Source of the DNA: Pseudomonadota bacterium
GTDB taxonomy: Bacteria; Pseudomonadota; Gammaproteobacteria; Burkholderiales; Rhodocyclaceae
Direction of reading: 5' to 3'
DNA: 5,185 nt
Assembly (NCBI GenBank): GCA_021811225.1
Contig: JAJZPJ010000189.1
Span: 1-5,185, forward strand
Part shown: piece by piece, positions 1 to 5,182 of the stretch
Numbering within the stretch: position 1 is the stretch's first letter
How the letters are laid out: every line of letters begins with the position of its first letter
The notes under the pieces: model-generated
Told to the model about the DNA's origin: nothing
The model's database searches: none
What the model saw: the letters and a program-made list of their open reading frames with translations, nothing else
Translations under genes and position numbers: made by a program

Positions 1-142
1 CCTCGGCGTGTTCGATGAAACACACCTCGATGCGCCATGCCGGGTGGCGCTCGCGCCACTGGGCGGCGAAGTGCAGGATTTCCTTGTTGCCCTCGCGGTT
101 GCGCGAACCGTGGCCGACGAGGAGCAGGGTGGTGTCGTTCAT
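1..142 (-). CDS. cbiX: Sirohydrochlorin cobaltochelatase CbiX, N-terminal part (cut by window edge)
   Basis: The 47 visible residues begin MNDTTLLLVGHGSRNREGN and continue to VCFIEHAE at the edge. The GHGSR motif right after the first beta strand (His11) is the signature of CbiX/SirB-type class II chelatases, where this histidine helps bind the metal. The enzyme inserts cobalt into sirohydrochlorin in the cytoplasm, the step that commits the macrocycle to the early-cobalt (anaerobic) B12 route. The ATG (142-140) overlaps the cobM stop by four bases (ATGA), so translation is probably coupled. A GAAGG ribosome-binding site lies about nine bases upstream, inside the cobM 3' end. Total length and the C-terminal half, including any second histidine or His-rich tail, are outside the window. 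A sirohydrochlorin ferrochelatase is the main alternative; the neighbouring cobM and the riboswitch favour cobalt. Confidence 0.8.
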   Translation of the reverse strand, partial: MNDTTLLLVGHGSRNREGNKEILHFAAQWRERHPAWRIEVCFIEHAE

Positions 143-936
143 GATGAGGAGCCTTCAGTGAGCGATGCCCGGCGGAAGCGATGGCCGAAGGCCGGATCGT
201 AGAGCTTGGAGCGGGCGATGTCTTGCCAATGTCGCGCGCCGAGGGTCGGGCTGGCGATGATCATGGCTTGCGCGGCGATTTTTTCCTCCTGGCAGCGGCG
301 CTTGATGTCGGCCAGCGTGCCGCGCACGATTTTCTCCTGACCCGGCCAGCTCGCCTTTTGCACCACGAGGATCGGCGCATCTTCCGGCCAGCCGGCGGCC
401 CGCAAGGCGCGCTGCACCTCGTGCAGCAGGGTGACGGAGAGGAAGATGCAGAGCGTCGTGCGATGCGCCGCCAGCGCTTCCAGTTCCTCGCCCGGCGGCA
501 TCGGGGTGCGGCCGGCGACGCGGGTGAGGATCACGGTCTGGGTGACTTCCGGCAAGGTCAGCGTCTCGCCGGCGGCGGCGGCAGCGGCCATGGCCGAGGA
601 AACGCCCGGGATGACCGCCCACTCGATGCCGGCCGCAGCGAGCGGGCGGACCATTTCGACCAGTGCGCCATAGAGCGTGGGGTCACCGGTTTGCAGACGC
701 ACCACCGTTTCGTGACGCGCCGCCTGCTCGATCAGCCAGGCGACGATTTCGTCGAGCGTCATGCCCTTCGAGTCGCGGATGGTGCTATCGTCGGGCGCAT
801 AGAGCGTCGCCGCCCGATCGACCAGCGATCCGGCAAACAGTACGGCGCCGGCGCGTTCGAGCAGACCCCGGCCCTTGACCGTGATCAGCTCGGGATCGCC
901 GGGGCCGGCACCGACAAACCAGACCTTGCCGGCCAC
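139..936 (-). CDS. cobM: Precorrin-4 / cobalt-precorrin-4 C11-methyltransferase
   Basis: This 265-residue protein is a full-length CobM/CbiF, a class III (tetrapyrrole) SAM-dependent methyltransferase. It adds the C11 methyl group to (cobalt-)precorrin-4 in corrin ring synthesis, in the cytoplasm. Visible family motifs are the N-terminal VGAGPGDPELITVKG (residues 8-22), RLQTGDPTLYGAL (80-92, the GDP/SAM region), IPGVSS (109-114), LTLPEVTQTVILTR (126-139), GRTPMP (142-147) and the C-terminal KLYDPAFGHRFR (244-255). The start is a GTG (936-934): an in-frame TGA lies just two codons upstream (942-940), and the family usually begins within a few residues of the VGAGPGD strand. There is no strong Shine-Dalgarno before this GTG, so translation may depend on the leader ORF ending three bases upstream. 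The gene is first in the visible operon, below a cobalamin riboswitch and overlapping cbiX. With cbiX next door the anaerobic name cbiF is equally suitable. Confidence 0.95.
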   Translation of the reverse strand: MAGKVWFVGAGPGDPELITVKGRGLLERAGAVLFAGSLVDRAATLYAPDDSTIRDSKGMTLDEIVAWLIEQAARHETVVRLQTGDPTLYGALVEMVRPLAAAGIEWAVIPGVSSAMAAAAAAGETLTLPEVTQTVILTRVAGRTPMPPGEELEALAAHRTTLCIFLSVTLLHEVQRALRAAGWPEDAPILVVQKASWPGQEKIVRGTLADIKRRCQEEKIAAQAMIIASPTLGARHWQDIARSKLYDPAFGHRFRRASLTEGSSS

Positions 937-939
937 GTT

Positions 940-987
940 TCAGGCCGCGCGCAGGTCGAAGCCGCCGTGGTCTGGTTCGATAGGCAT
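940..987 (-). CDS. Possible 15-codon leader peptide upstream of cobM
   Basis: A short ORF (MPIEPDHGGFDLRAA) starts at ATG 987-985, has a strong Shine-Dalgarno AAGGGAG (999-993) five bases upstream, and ends at TGA 942-940, three bases before the cobM GTG. It is in the same frame as cobM. It has a better ribosome-binding site than cobM, so ribosomes ending here could re-initiate at cobM; this would let the riboswitch control cobM by masking the leader's ribosome-binding site. An in-frame ATG at 1008-1006 would give 22 residues. Alternatives are a former N-terminal extension of CobM cut by a nonsense mutation, or a chance ORF. I do not recognise the peptide. Confidence 0.35.
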   Translation of the reverse strand: MPIEPDHGGFDLRAA

Positions 988-991
988 GATG

Positions 992-1043
992 ACTCCCTTC
1001 GCGTTCATGAGCATAAACGGCGGTATCGAACCGGGGAGGGAGT
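992..1043 (-). promoter_or_regulatory. Candidate Shine-Dalgarno sequestering helix (riboswitch expression platform)
   Basis: On the transcript ACTCCCT (1043-1037) is perfectly complementary over seven bases to AGGGAGT (998-992), which contains the Shine-Dalgarno of the leader ORF. Pairing would hide that ribosome-binding site behind a 38-base loop. Upstream, between this helix and the aptamer, two more small hairpins are possible: CAGAC/GTCTG (1053-1066) and GGATGG/CCATCC (1078-1104). I see no G/C-rich stem followed by a U-tract between the aptamer and cobM, so translational control fits better than transcription termination. The pairing is seen directly; its regulatory role is inference. Confidence 0.4.
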
Positions 1044-1148
1044 GCAACGCGACAGACCATCGTCTGCGGGACTGGCGGGATGGACGAATGGAACCGGGCC
1101 ATCCTTCGGTCAGCTGCGCCCACACCCCGGGGCCAATACCACACCTAG

Positions 1149-1340
1149 CGGATCAGGCCGGTCTTCTGGCTCGCCTTCATCCTCCTCCACCCACCTTCCC
1201 GTGCAAGCACAGTGGCATTTGGGCGGATTCGTCCGGCTTACAGCAGCGGGGGCTGCGTCGGCTTCATCGAAAGCAGGCTTTCGACTACCGAACTTCCCGT
1301 TTCACATTCCCCGGGGCCGCCGGGGAATGAACCTAATCCG
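1149..1340 (-). promoter_or_regulatory. Cobalamin (B12) riboswitch aptamer
   Basis: Conserved elements of the cobalamin riboswitch appear in order on the minus strand. P1 is CGGATTAGG (1340-1332) pairing with CCTGATCCG (1157-1149). A 10-bp hairpin CATTCCCCGG/CCGGGGAATG follows (1329-1305), then GTGAAACGGGAA, then an extended arm TCGAAAGC/GCTTTCGA (1284-1267). The core GCAGCCCCCGCTGCTGTAAG, GCCACTGTGC (1216-1207) and GGGAAGG come next. The B12 box AGCCAGAAGACCGGCC (1171-1156) closes the aptamer. It precedes cobM and cbiX in the right orientation. In this RNA family adenosyl- or other cobalamins bind the aptamer and switch off downstream B12 synthesis or transport genes. Confidence 0.95.
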
Positions 1341-1346
1341 ATCCGG

Positions 1347-1354
1347 ATTCTATA
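1347..1354 (-). promoter_or_regulatory. -10 box of the promoter for the riboswitch/cob operon
   Basis: TATAGAAT on the minus strand matches the sigma70 -10 consensus (TATAAT) in five of six positions. It would start transcription near 1341, at the first paired base of the riboswitch P1 stem. That positional agreement is the main support. No good -35 hexamer is seen 16-18 bases upstream; a TTGGCA lies 26 bases away, which is too far. Confidence 0.5.
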
Positions 1355-1484
1355 GGTGAACCGGGGAATTTTCCAGGGGTTGCCAAAGCTTGTGTTGCGA
1401 GTCCATGATCCGTCCGCCTGATCCCGATGGGTGTCCGGTTTTGTAGCACGACAACCGTCCGTAATGTCCCGAGGGGGGCACGAG

Positions 1485-1580
1485 ATGAGACGAACGGAGC
1501 TGCTACATGGGATCCGGAAGATGGGATTTGAAGCAGCGCATGAGGGGTGGAACGCCGGACGGCTGAGGCAGGCCGATTTC
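1485..1580 (+). pseudogene. Insertion-sequence transposase, N-terminal remnant (ISNCY-like helix-turn-helix type)
   Basis: From ATG 1485 the frame reads MRRTELLHGIRKMGFEAAHE and on to GWNAGRLRQADF. This closely resembles, from memory, the start of ISNCY-type transposases (pattern MR..ELLQEIRKMRFEE...GW..GRLTQEEAA), which leads into a helix-turn-helix that binds the IS ends. Only 32 residues remain; similarity stops at about 1578, where the frame enters the end of an aminotransferase fragment on the other strand. The helix-turn-helix and the entire catalytic domain are missing, so it cannot transpose. A G-rich ribosome-binding site (GAGGGG) precedes the ATG. The non-coding stretch 1432-1484 may be the left end of the element; no right end or matching inverted repeat is visible. 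The exact IS family is uncertain. Confidence 0.6.
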
Positions 1581-1803
1581 AAGCGAAGCCGCGAATCAAC
1601 GCTGCCAGTTTCCCCAGCCCCGACTCGGCCTGCGCCTCGCTGGCGTGGCTGAAATTGAAGCATAGCTGACCGCAAGCCGCCGCCATGGGCAGGAACGATT
1701 CGCCGGGCATGAAGGCGACGCCCGCGGCCAGGGCCCTGGGCAGGAGCTCCCGGGTGTCGATGCGGCGATTCAGGGTGAGTCAGAAGAACAATCCCTCGGG
1801 CGG
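1579..1803 (-). pseudogene. PLP-dependent class I/II aminotransferase, C-terminal remnant
   Basis: The minus strand encodes PPEGLFF-stop-LTLNRRIDTREL, then PRALAAGVAFMPGESF and CFNFSHASEAQAESGLGKL, ending at a natural-looking TGA (1581-1579). This follows the family pattern PEGG(L/M)FxWLxLP..DTxxLLxxAxxxGVAFxPGxxF...LRLNFS.ASEE.IxEGxxRL, the small C-terminal domain of fold-type-I aminotransferases of the LysN / MocR kind. The in-frame TGA (1782-1780) stands where the family has Trp (TGG), one substitution away, and one Gly of PEGG is missing. Upstream of about 1804 similarity ends abruptly, so the PLP lysine and most of the protein are gone. The piece is non-functional. Its 3' end abuts the transposase remnant on the other strand, which suggests deletion or rearrangement around an IS. 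Bases 1804-1889 beyond it hold only a small GCCGG/CCGGC hairpin without a U-tract. Confidence 0.75.
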
Positions 1804-1889
1804 GGCTGACGCCGGCCTTCACTTGCTAAGCGGTACTGGCTTGCGAGCTGCCGGTTTCGGCCCGGCCAAAACTGCACATGAACCATGAA

Positions 1890-3317
1890 TCAGGCCGATT
1901 GTTCGGGGCAGGCGTTAGCGACCGACCGCGTGGTGGTCCATGCCACAGCGGCACAAGTGAGCTGAACCAAACCTCCCAGCAACATGGAGAGGCGTAAGCC
2001 GATCGCACTGTCGCGTGCAGCGGCAAACACCGCGCCCATTACGGCCACGCCGATTGTGGCGCCGGCCATCCGGGCGACGTTGATGAGCGCGGCAGCGGTT
2101 CCTGAACGGGCGGCAGATACCGCGCCGACAGCGGCAGCGAGGAGCGGCCCGGTAGCCAGCCCCATTCCTAGCCCAGTCAGAATCAAGCCTGTTTCATCCG
2201 CCACGATCGATTTCCGGCCAGCGCTCACACTCAGGATAAGGAGCCCGAACCCGATCAAAGCCACGCCGCCGCTGGTCATCGAATGCACCCCGAATTTGCG
2301 GCTGAGCGTACCAGAGAAGGGCGAGACAAGAACGAATACGAGGGCCATCGGCATGAGGGCAAGGCCTACCCCCAGGGGATCAAGGATACCGCTGCTCTGC
2401 CACGTCAATGGCAACAGAAACAATACGCCATACATCCCGAAGGTCATCCCCGCCGTTGCCGTCACGGCGCCGAGAAACCCGCGCGCTCGGAACATGGCCA
2501 GCGGGACCAGGGCTGCAGCGCCCCTTTGCGACTCGACCGCGATGAACAGCAGGAGAGACGGTATGGCGACTGCCAGAGCAATAAGAGCCGTGAGGGTCGC
2601 AGCGTTCATCTCGATGGCGGCGAGGGCTAAACCGCCGAGCGCAAGCGCACCCAGGATTTGGCCCGGCGCGTCGAAATGACGCTCCTGCCGGGCGGACGAT
2701 TCCGGAATGGCTGGCAGGGCTAAGGCAAAAGCGGCGAGCCCCAGCGGCACGACGACGAGAAAGATGCTGCGCCATCCGAACTGCCCGATCAACAAGCCGC
2801 CGAGAGTGGGACCAATCGCCAGCGCCAAGCCGTTGCAGCCCGCCCATATGCCGAGAACCCGACCGCGTTCGACGTGATCGGGCCAGACAACGCGAATGAT
2901 GGCCAACGAGGCGGGCAACAGCAGGGCCGCTCCCAGCCCCGCGAGTGCGCGGCCGCCGATCAGCAGCGAGACGGTCGGGGCAAACGCGCAGAGTAGCGAT
3001 GCCGCCGTAAAGACCGCGGCGCCCACCATGAAGATGATGCGCCGGCCGAGGAGATCGGCCAGGAGTCCGCCGGTCAACAGCAAGGCGGCGTAGACCAGAT
3101 TGTAGCCGTCCACGACCCATTGAAGCGCAGCGACGCCAGCCGTGAAATAAACACCGATCGGGTGAACGGCCAAGTTAACGACGGAAGTGTCGACCTGGGC
3201 TATGAGCACGGCCATGCAGAGCGTGACGAGGGTCAGCCGGCGGCGATCGGCAATCCCCTGGGCGGGATTGTCGGCTCCCGCCGAAACGCTGGGCTGAAGG
3301 CGGTCGTGATCGCGCAT
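1890..3317 (-). CDS. MFS drug/solute exporter, DHA2 (14-TMS, EmrB/QacA-like) family
   Basis: This 475-residue, very hydrophobic protein has the landmarks of a DHA2-type proton-coupled exporter in the inner membrane. A short charged N-terminus (1-28) is followed by TMS1 with motif D1 AQVDTSVVNLAVHPI (40-54). Next come WVVDGYNLVYA (67-77), motif A GGLLADLLGRR (83-93), motif B around Arg123 (IGGRALAGLGAALLLP) and motif C LALAIGPTLGGLLIG (164-178), then the GWRSIF signature (181-186). Further hydrophobic segments run to about residue 460, consistent with 12-14 helices, and the length is near-normal. The ATG at 3317 has an AGGAG site eight bases upstream (3330-3326), which fixes the start. It is divergent from an ArsR-like regulator that probably represses it. 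The substrate cannot be told from sequence; drugs, biocides or small metabolites are typical of the family. The gene ends beside the aminotransferase scar and no clear terminator follows. Confidence 0.9.
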   Translation of the reverse strand: MRDHDRLQPSVSAGADNPAQGIADRRRLTLVTLCMAVLIAQVDTSVVNLAVHPIGVYFTAGVAALQWVVDGYNLVYAALLLTGGLLADLLGRRIIFMVGAAVFTAASLLCAFAPTVSLLIGGRALAGLGAALLLPASLAIIRVVWPDHVERGRVLGIWAGCNGLALAIGPTLGGLLIGQFGWRSIFLVVVPLGLAAFALALPAIPESSARQERHFDAPGQILGALALGGLALAAIEMNAATLTALIALAVAIPSLLLFIAVESQRGAAALVPLAMFRARGFLGAVTATAGMTFGMYGVLFLLPLTWQSSGILDPLGVGLALMPMALVFVLVSPFSGTLSRKFGVHSMTSGGVALIGFGLLILSVSAGRKSIVADETGLILTGLGMGLATGPLLAAAVGAVSAARSGTAAALINVARMAGATIGVAVMGAVFAAARDSAIGLRLSMLLGGLVQLTCAAVAWTTTRSVANACPEQSA

Positions 3318-3364
3318 GGGTGTGGCTCCTGCATCTTGTCGAGTGCCTATTGTCGGTCGATTTA

Positions 3365-3399
3365 TGCACCCGATGCTTCGACACGAATCGAAATGTGCA
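3365..3399. promoter_or_regulatory. Candidate operator (dyad) between the MFS exporter and ArsR-like regulator genes
   Basis: The 129-bp divergent intergenic region contains a dyad centred on 3382: TGCAC, 7 bases, TTCG, 3 bases, CGAA, 7 bases, GTGCA. All matched positions are equidistant from one centre. An alternative inverted repeat TTCGA/TCGAA (3377-3392) overlaps it. The right arm covers where the -35 region of the regulator promoter should lie, and the site sits about 50-80 bp upstream of the exporter ATG, so one bound dimer could repress both directions. ArsR-type repressors bind such dyads; that this protein binds here is inference. Confidence 0.45.
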
Positions 3400-3414
3400 A
3401 GCCCATTCTGCGAC

Positions 3415-3420
3415 TATAAT
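3415..3420 (+). promoter_or_regulatory. -10 box of the regulator promoter
   Basis: TATAAT is a perfect sigma70 -10 hexamer. Transcription would start near 3427, leaving a leader of about 20 bases before the ATG at 3447. The -35 position (about 3391-3397, AAATGTG) is poor and overlaps the right arm of the dyad. That fits a promoter that is weak or controlled by the regulator itself. Confidence 0.55.
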
Positions 3421-3446
3421 TTTCCGGATCCTATGGGAAACCCAGC

Positions 3447-4184
3447 ATGCACCCCCTGCCCAATTACGTGTCCTCCAGCGCCTTCCTGATCGCGGATCCG
3501 GCAAGAGCGGCGATGCTGATCGCCTTGGTCGACGGACGTGCGCTACCGGCTGGTGAGTTGGCCTATGCGGCGGGTGTCACCGCGCAAACTGCGAGTTCTC
3601 ATCTCGCCAAACTCCTCGCGGGCGGATTGCTGGCGGTTGAGACGGAGGGGCGCCATCGCTACTACCGTCTCGCCGGTTCCCATGTCGCTCTGGCCCTCGA
3701 GCATCTCGCAGCGCTCAAGCCATTGGCGGCGGTCAGGCGCAAACCGCTCAGCCGCGAAGGATTAGACCTGCGCTTTGCCCGCCGCTGCTACGATCACCTT
3801 GCCGGGCAGCTCGGTGTGGCTGTGGCACAGGGCCTGCAAGAACGGGGATTCGTTGTGCCGGCAGCAGATAAGCAGCTCGTGGTAACGCCGTCTGGTATGC
3901 AATGGTTCGGTGCTATGGGTGTTGATATGACTGCGCTGAAGTCAAGCCGACGCGGGCTCGCTCGGCAGTGTCTCGATTGGACGGAGCGTCGCTATCACCT
4001 GGCTGGGCCGCTCGGCGTTCAATTCATGGCCGTGCTTTGCTCGTCAGGCTGGCTGCGGCGCTCGAAGTCCTCCAGGGCAATCCAGGTCACCCCGCTGGGG
4101 TGGGCTGGACTAAAGAAACACCTCGGCGTTGATGAAGGTTCTGTGGGGCTACCAGCTTGCAAATTAGCGCCATCGATCAGCTAG
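3447..4184 (+). CDS. ArsR-like winged-helix transcriptional regulator
   Basis: This 245-residue protein begins with an ArsR-type winged helix. It has SSAFLIADPARAAMLIALVDG (residues 10-30) with an L/P-A-GELA helix after it, a recognition helix AGVTAQTASSHLAKL (42-56), and a wing VETEGRHRYYRL (64-75). The C-terminal half carries two related-looking segments, CYDHLAGQLGVAVAQGL (114-130) and CLDWTERRYHLAGPLG (175-190), known from a longer ArsR subgroup often found beside exporters. Cys114 and Cys175 with nearby Asp/His could be a metal, redox or ligand site, but this is inference. It is a cytoplasmic DNA-binding protein, probably a dimeric repressor of itself and of the divergent MFS exporter. 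A weak GGGAA site (3435-3439) precedes the ATG. The last ~18 residues after KKHLGV look like an unconserved tail, possibly a read-on after loss of the ancestral stop. The inducer is unknown. Confidence 0.88.
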   Translation: MHPLPNYVSSSAFLIADPARAAMLIALVDGRALPAGELAYAAGVTAQTASSHLAKLLAGGLLAVETEGRHRYYRLAGSHVALALEHLAALKPLAAVRRKPLSREGLDLRFARRCYDHLAGQLGVAVAQGLQERGFVVPAADKQLVVTPSGMQWFGAMGVDMTALKSSRRGLARQCLDWTERRYHLAGPLGVQFMAVLCSSGWLRRSKSSRAIQVTPLGWAGLKKHLGVDEGSVGLPACKLAPSIS

Positions 4185-4206
4185 ATTTCCTAGCCAGGGA
4201 AAATCT
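4183..4206. terminator. Possible weak bidirectional terminator hairpin between convergent genes
   Basis: Between the ends of the regulator and the methyltransferase, AGATTTCC (4183-4190) pairs with GGaAAATCT (4198-4206, one bulged A), around a seven-base loop. A competing hairpin GCTAG/CTAGC (4180-4194) overlaps it. Neither is followed by a proper U-tract on either strand. The position between convergent stops is the main support. Confidence 0.3.
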
Positions 4207-4233
4207 TAGAATGAAGGTCGTTGGTGCTCGCGC

Positions 4234-5001
4234 TTAAACTTGTGTTCGTGGCTGCGTTTGCATCCAGGCCACGTCCAGGTTGAACGAGCCGTCGGTCTGC
4301 ATCCGGAAGTGCCGCCTGGCTTCCTCCGTGGCTCGGGCCAGCACGTCGCGGATGGCATTCACGCGCAATTCGGGCGTGCGCATGCGTGCCACCCAGGTGG
4401 CAAACTCCATGGGCAGGGTCCAGGTGTCGGATTCGGGTGCGGCGAAGCCGGCAGCCTGTAGCAGTGCAGCCCATTCGGAGACGCGGTAGTCGCGGACATG
4501 AGAGGCGTCGCGCAGGATTTCCACCGTCTGCAGCAGGGTGTCGAGCAGCGGCGACTCCGGCGCGATCGCGTCGATCACCACCAATGTGCCGTCGGCCCTG
4601 AGCACCCGCCGGACCTCAAGCATCGCAGCGGAGACGTCCAGCCAGTGATGCGCCGAGAAGCGGGTGGCGACCAGGTCGAATGTCGTGTCGGCAAACGGCA
4701 GATGCTCGGCCGGGCCTTGCCGGGTTTGCATGCCGTGGATGCCGCGACGCTGCACTTCGCCTTCCACGACCGCCAGCATCTCGGCCGACAGGTCATAGGC
4801 CGTCACCCGCGCACCACCCTGCGCCATGGCGAAGCCCGCATGGCCCGCGCCGCAGCCGAGGTCGAGCGCGGCCGGACGATCGAGGCGGCGCGACAGTTCC
4901 GTCAGGCGCGGCAGATCGGTGCCCTGGGCGTGTACGCTGCTGCTGAGATAGGCATGGGCGCTGGCGCCGAATTGTTCGGCGGCAAGACTACGCTGTTTCA
5001 T
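4234..5001 (-). CDS. yafE: YafE-like class I SAM-dependent methyltransferase
   Basis: This 255-residue cytoplasmic protein has a Methyltransf_11-type Rossmann fold. Motif I is ALDLGCGAGHAGFAMA (45-60). The acidic residue that holds the SAM ribose is Asp70 in VTAYDLS, followed by GPAEHLPFAD (96-105), FDLVATRFSAHHW (108-120) and VRRVLRADGTLVVIDAIAPE (130-149). The C-terminal part, LLQTVEILRDASHVRDY (156-172), WVARMRTPE (203-211) and FRMQTDGSFN (232-241), matches my memory of E. coli YafE, a methyltransferase of unassigned substrate. The resemblance is to the UbiE/YcgJ-like group, so a small-molecule substrate is likely but unproven. The ATG at 5001 has AGGAG eight bases upstream (5014-5010). 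The gene stands alone in this window, convergent with the regulator; a link to B12 synthesis is not supported. No clear promoter is seen in 5002-5118. Confidence 0.9.
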   Translation of the reverse strand: MKQRSLAAEQFGASAHAYLSSSVHAQGTDLPRLTELSRRLDRPAALDLGCGAGHAGFAMAQGGARVTAYDLSAEMLAVVEGEVQRRGIHGMQTRQGPAEHLPFADTTFDLVATRFSAHHWLDVSAAMLEVRRVLRADGTLVVIDAIAPESPLLDTLLQTVEILRDASHVRDYRVSEWAALLQAAGFAAPESDTWTLPMEFATWVARMRTPELRVNAIRDVLARATEEARRHFRMQTDGSFNLDVAWMQTQPRTQV

Positions 5002-5118
5002 GCGTGAGGCTCCTCATGGCGTTGTGGGGGAAGGTCCGAGCGGAACGCAAGGCGCTCCAGTACATTCCAATCCAGGTATGAGTCTGAGCGAACGGGTTCT
5101 TGATGCCATTCGGATACA

Positions 5119-5182
5119 GGGTTATGCACGGGGCCGCCGCCCGCTCTCTATAGCGGGAGGCGTGCGGCCCGGTGTATAACCC
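5119..5182. repeat. 64-bp palindromic element (long hairpin) upstream of the methyltransferase
   Basis: Bases 5119-5137 (GGGTTATGCACGGGGCCGC) pair with 5164-5182 (GCGGCCCGGTGTATAACCC) over 19 positions with one mismatch and one G-T. Inside, CCCGCT (5140-5145) pairs with AGCGGG (5152-5157) around a six-base loop, with an uneven internal loop between the two stems. No U-tract follows on either strand, so it is not a standard terminator. It could be a REP/BIME-like extragenic palindrome, a non-autonomous mobile element or a structured RNA. Copy number cannot be judged because only one copy is in the window. Confidence 0.6.

Noticed and set aside
1267..1284. Perfect inverted repeat TCGAAAGC/GCTTTCGA as a protein operator
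   Set aside because: It lies inside the cobalamin aptamer and is better explained as one of its hairpin arms.
181..1359. 392-codon open frame on the plus strand
   Set aside because: It runs antisense to cobM, the leader and the riboswitch. Its product is rich in Arg, Gly, His and Asp with no recognisable domain, as expected for the complement of a GC-rich gene.
1238..1822. 194-codon minus-strand open frame spanning the riboswitch and the scar
   Set aside because: It starts out of frame within the aminotransferase remnant and ends inside the cobalamin aptamer. Its composition is shadow-like and the real remnant is read in another frame.
1850..1866. GCCGG/CCGGC hairpin as terminator of the MFS gene
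   Set aside because: The five-base stem is not followed by a U-tract on the minus strand and GC-rich sequence forms such stems by chance.
2380..3120. 246-codon minus-strand frame within the exporter gene
   Set aside because: It is out of frame with a well-supported membrane protein, is Arg/Pro/Ser-rich and shows no domain.
4498..5007. 169-codon plus-strand frame opposite the methyltransferase
   Set aside because: It is antisense to a gene with clear SAM-methyltransferase motifs and has no recognisable features.
5119..5182. Integron attC site
   Set aside because: attC sites begin with RYYYAAC and end with GTTRRRY. Here the polarity is opposite (GTTAT at the left arm, ATAAC at the right) and the core boxes do not match; no integrase or cassette array is visible.
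5119..5182. Rho-independent terminator
   Set aside because: The stem is strong, but neither strand has a U-rich tract after it.
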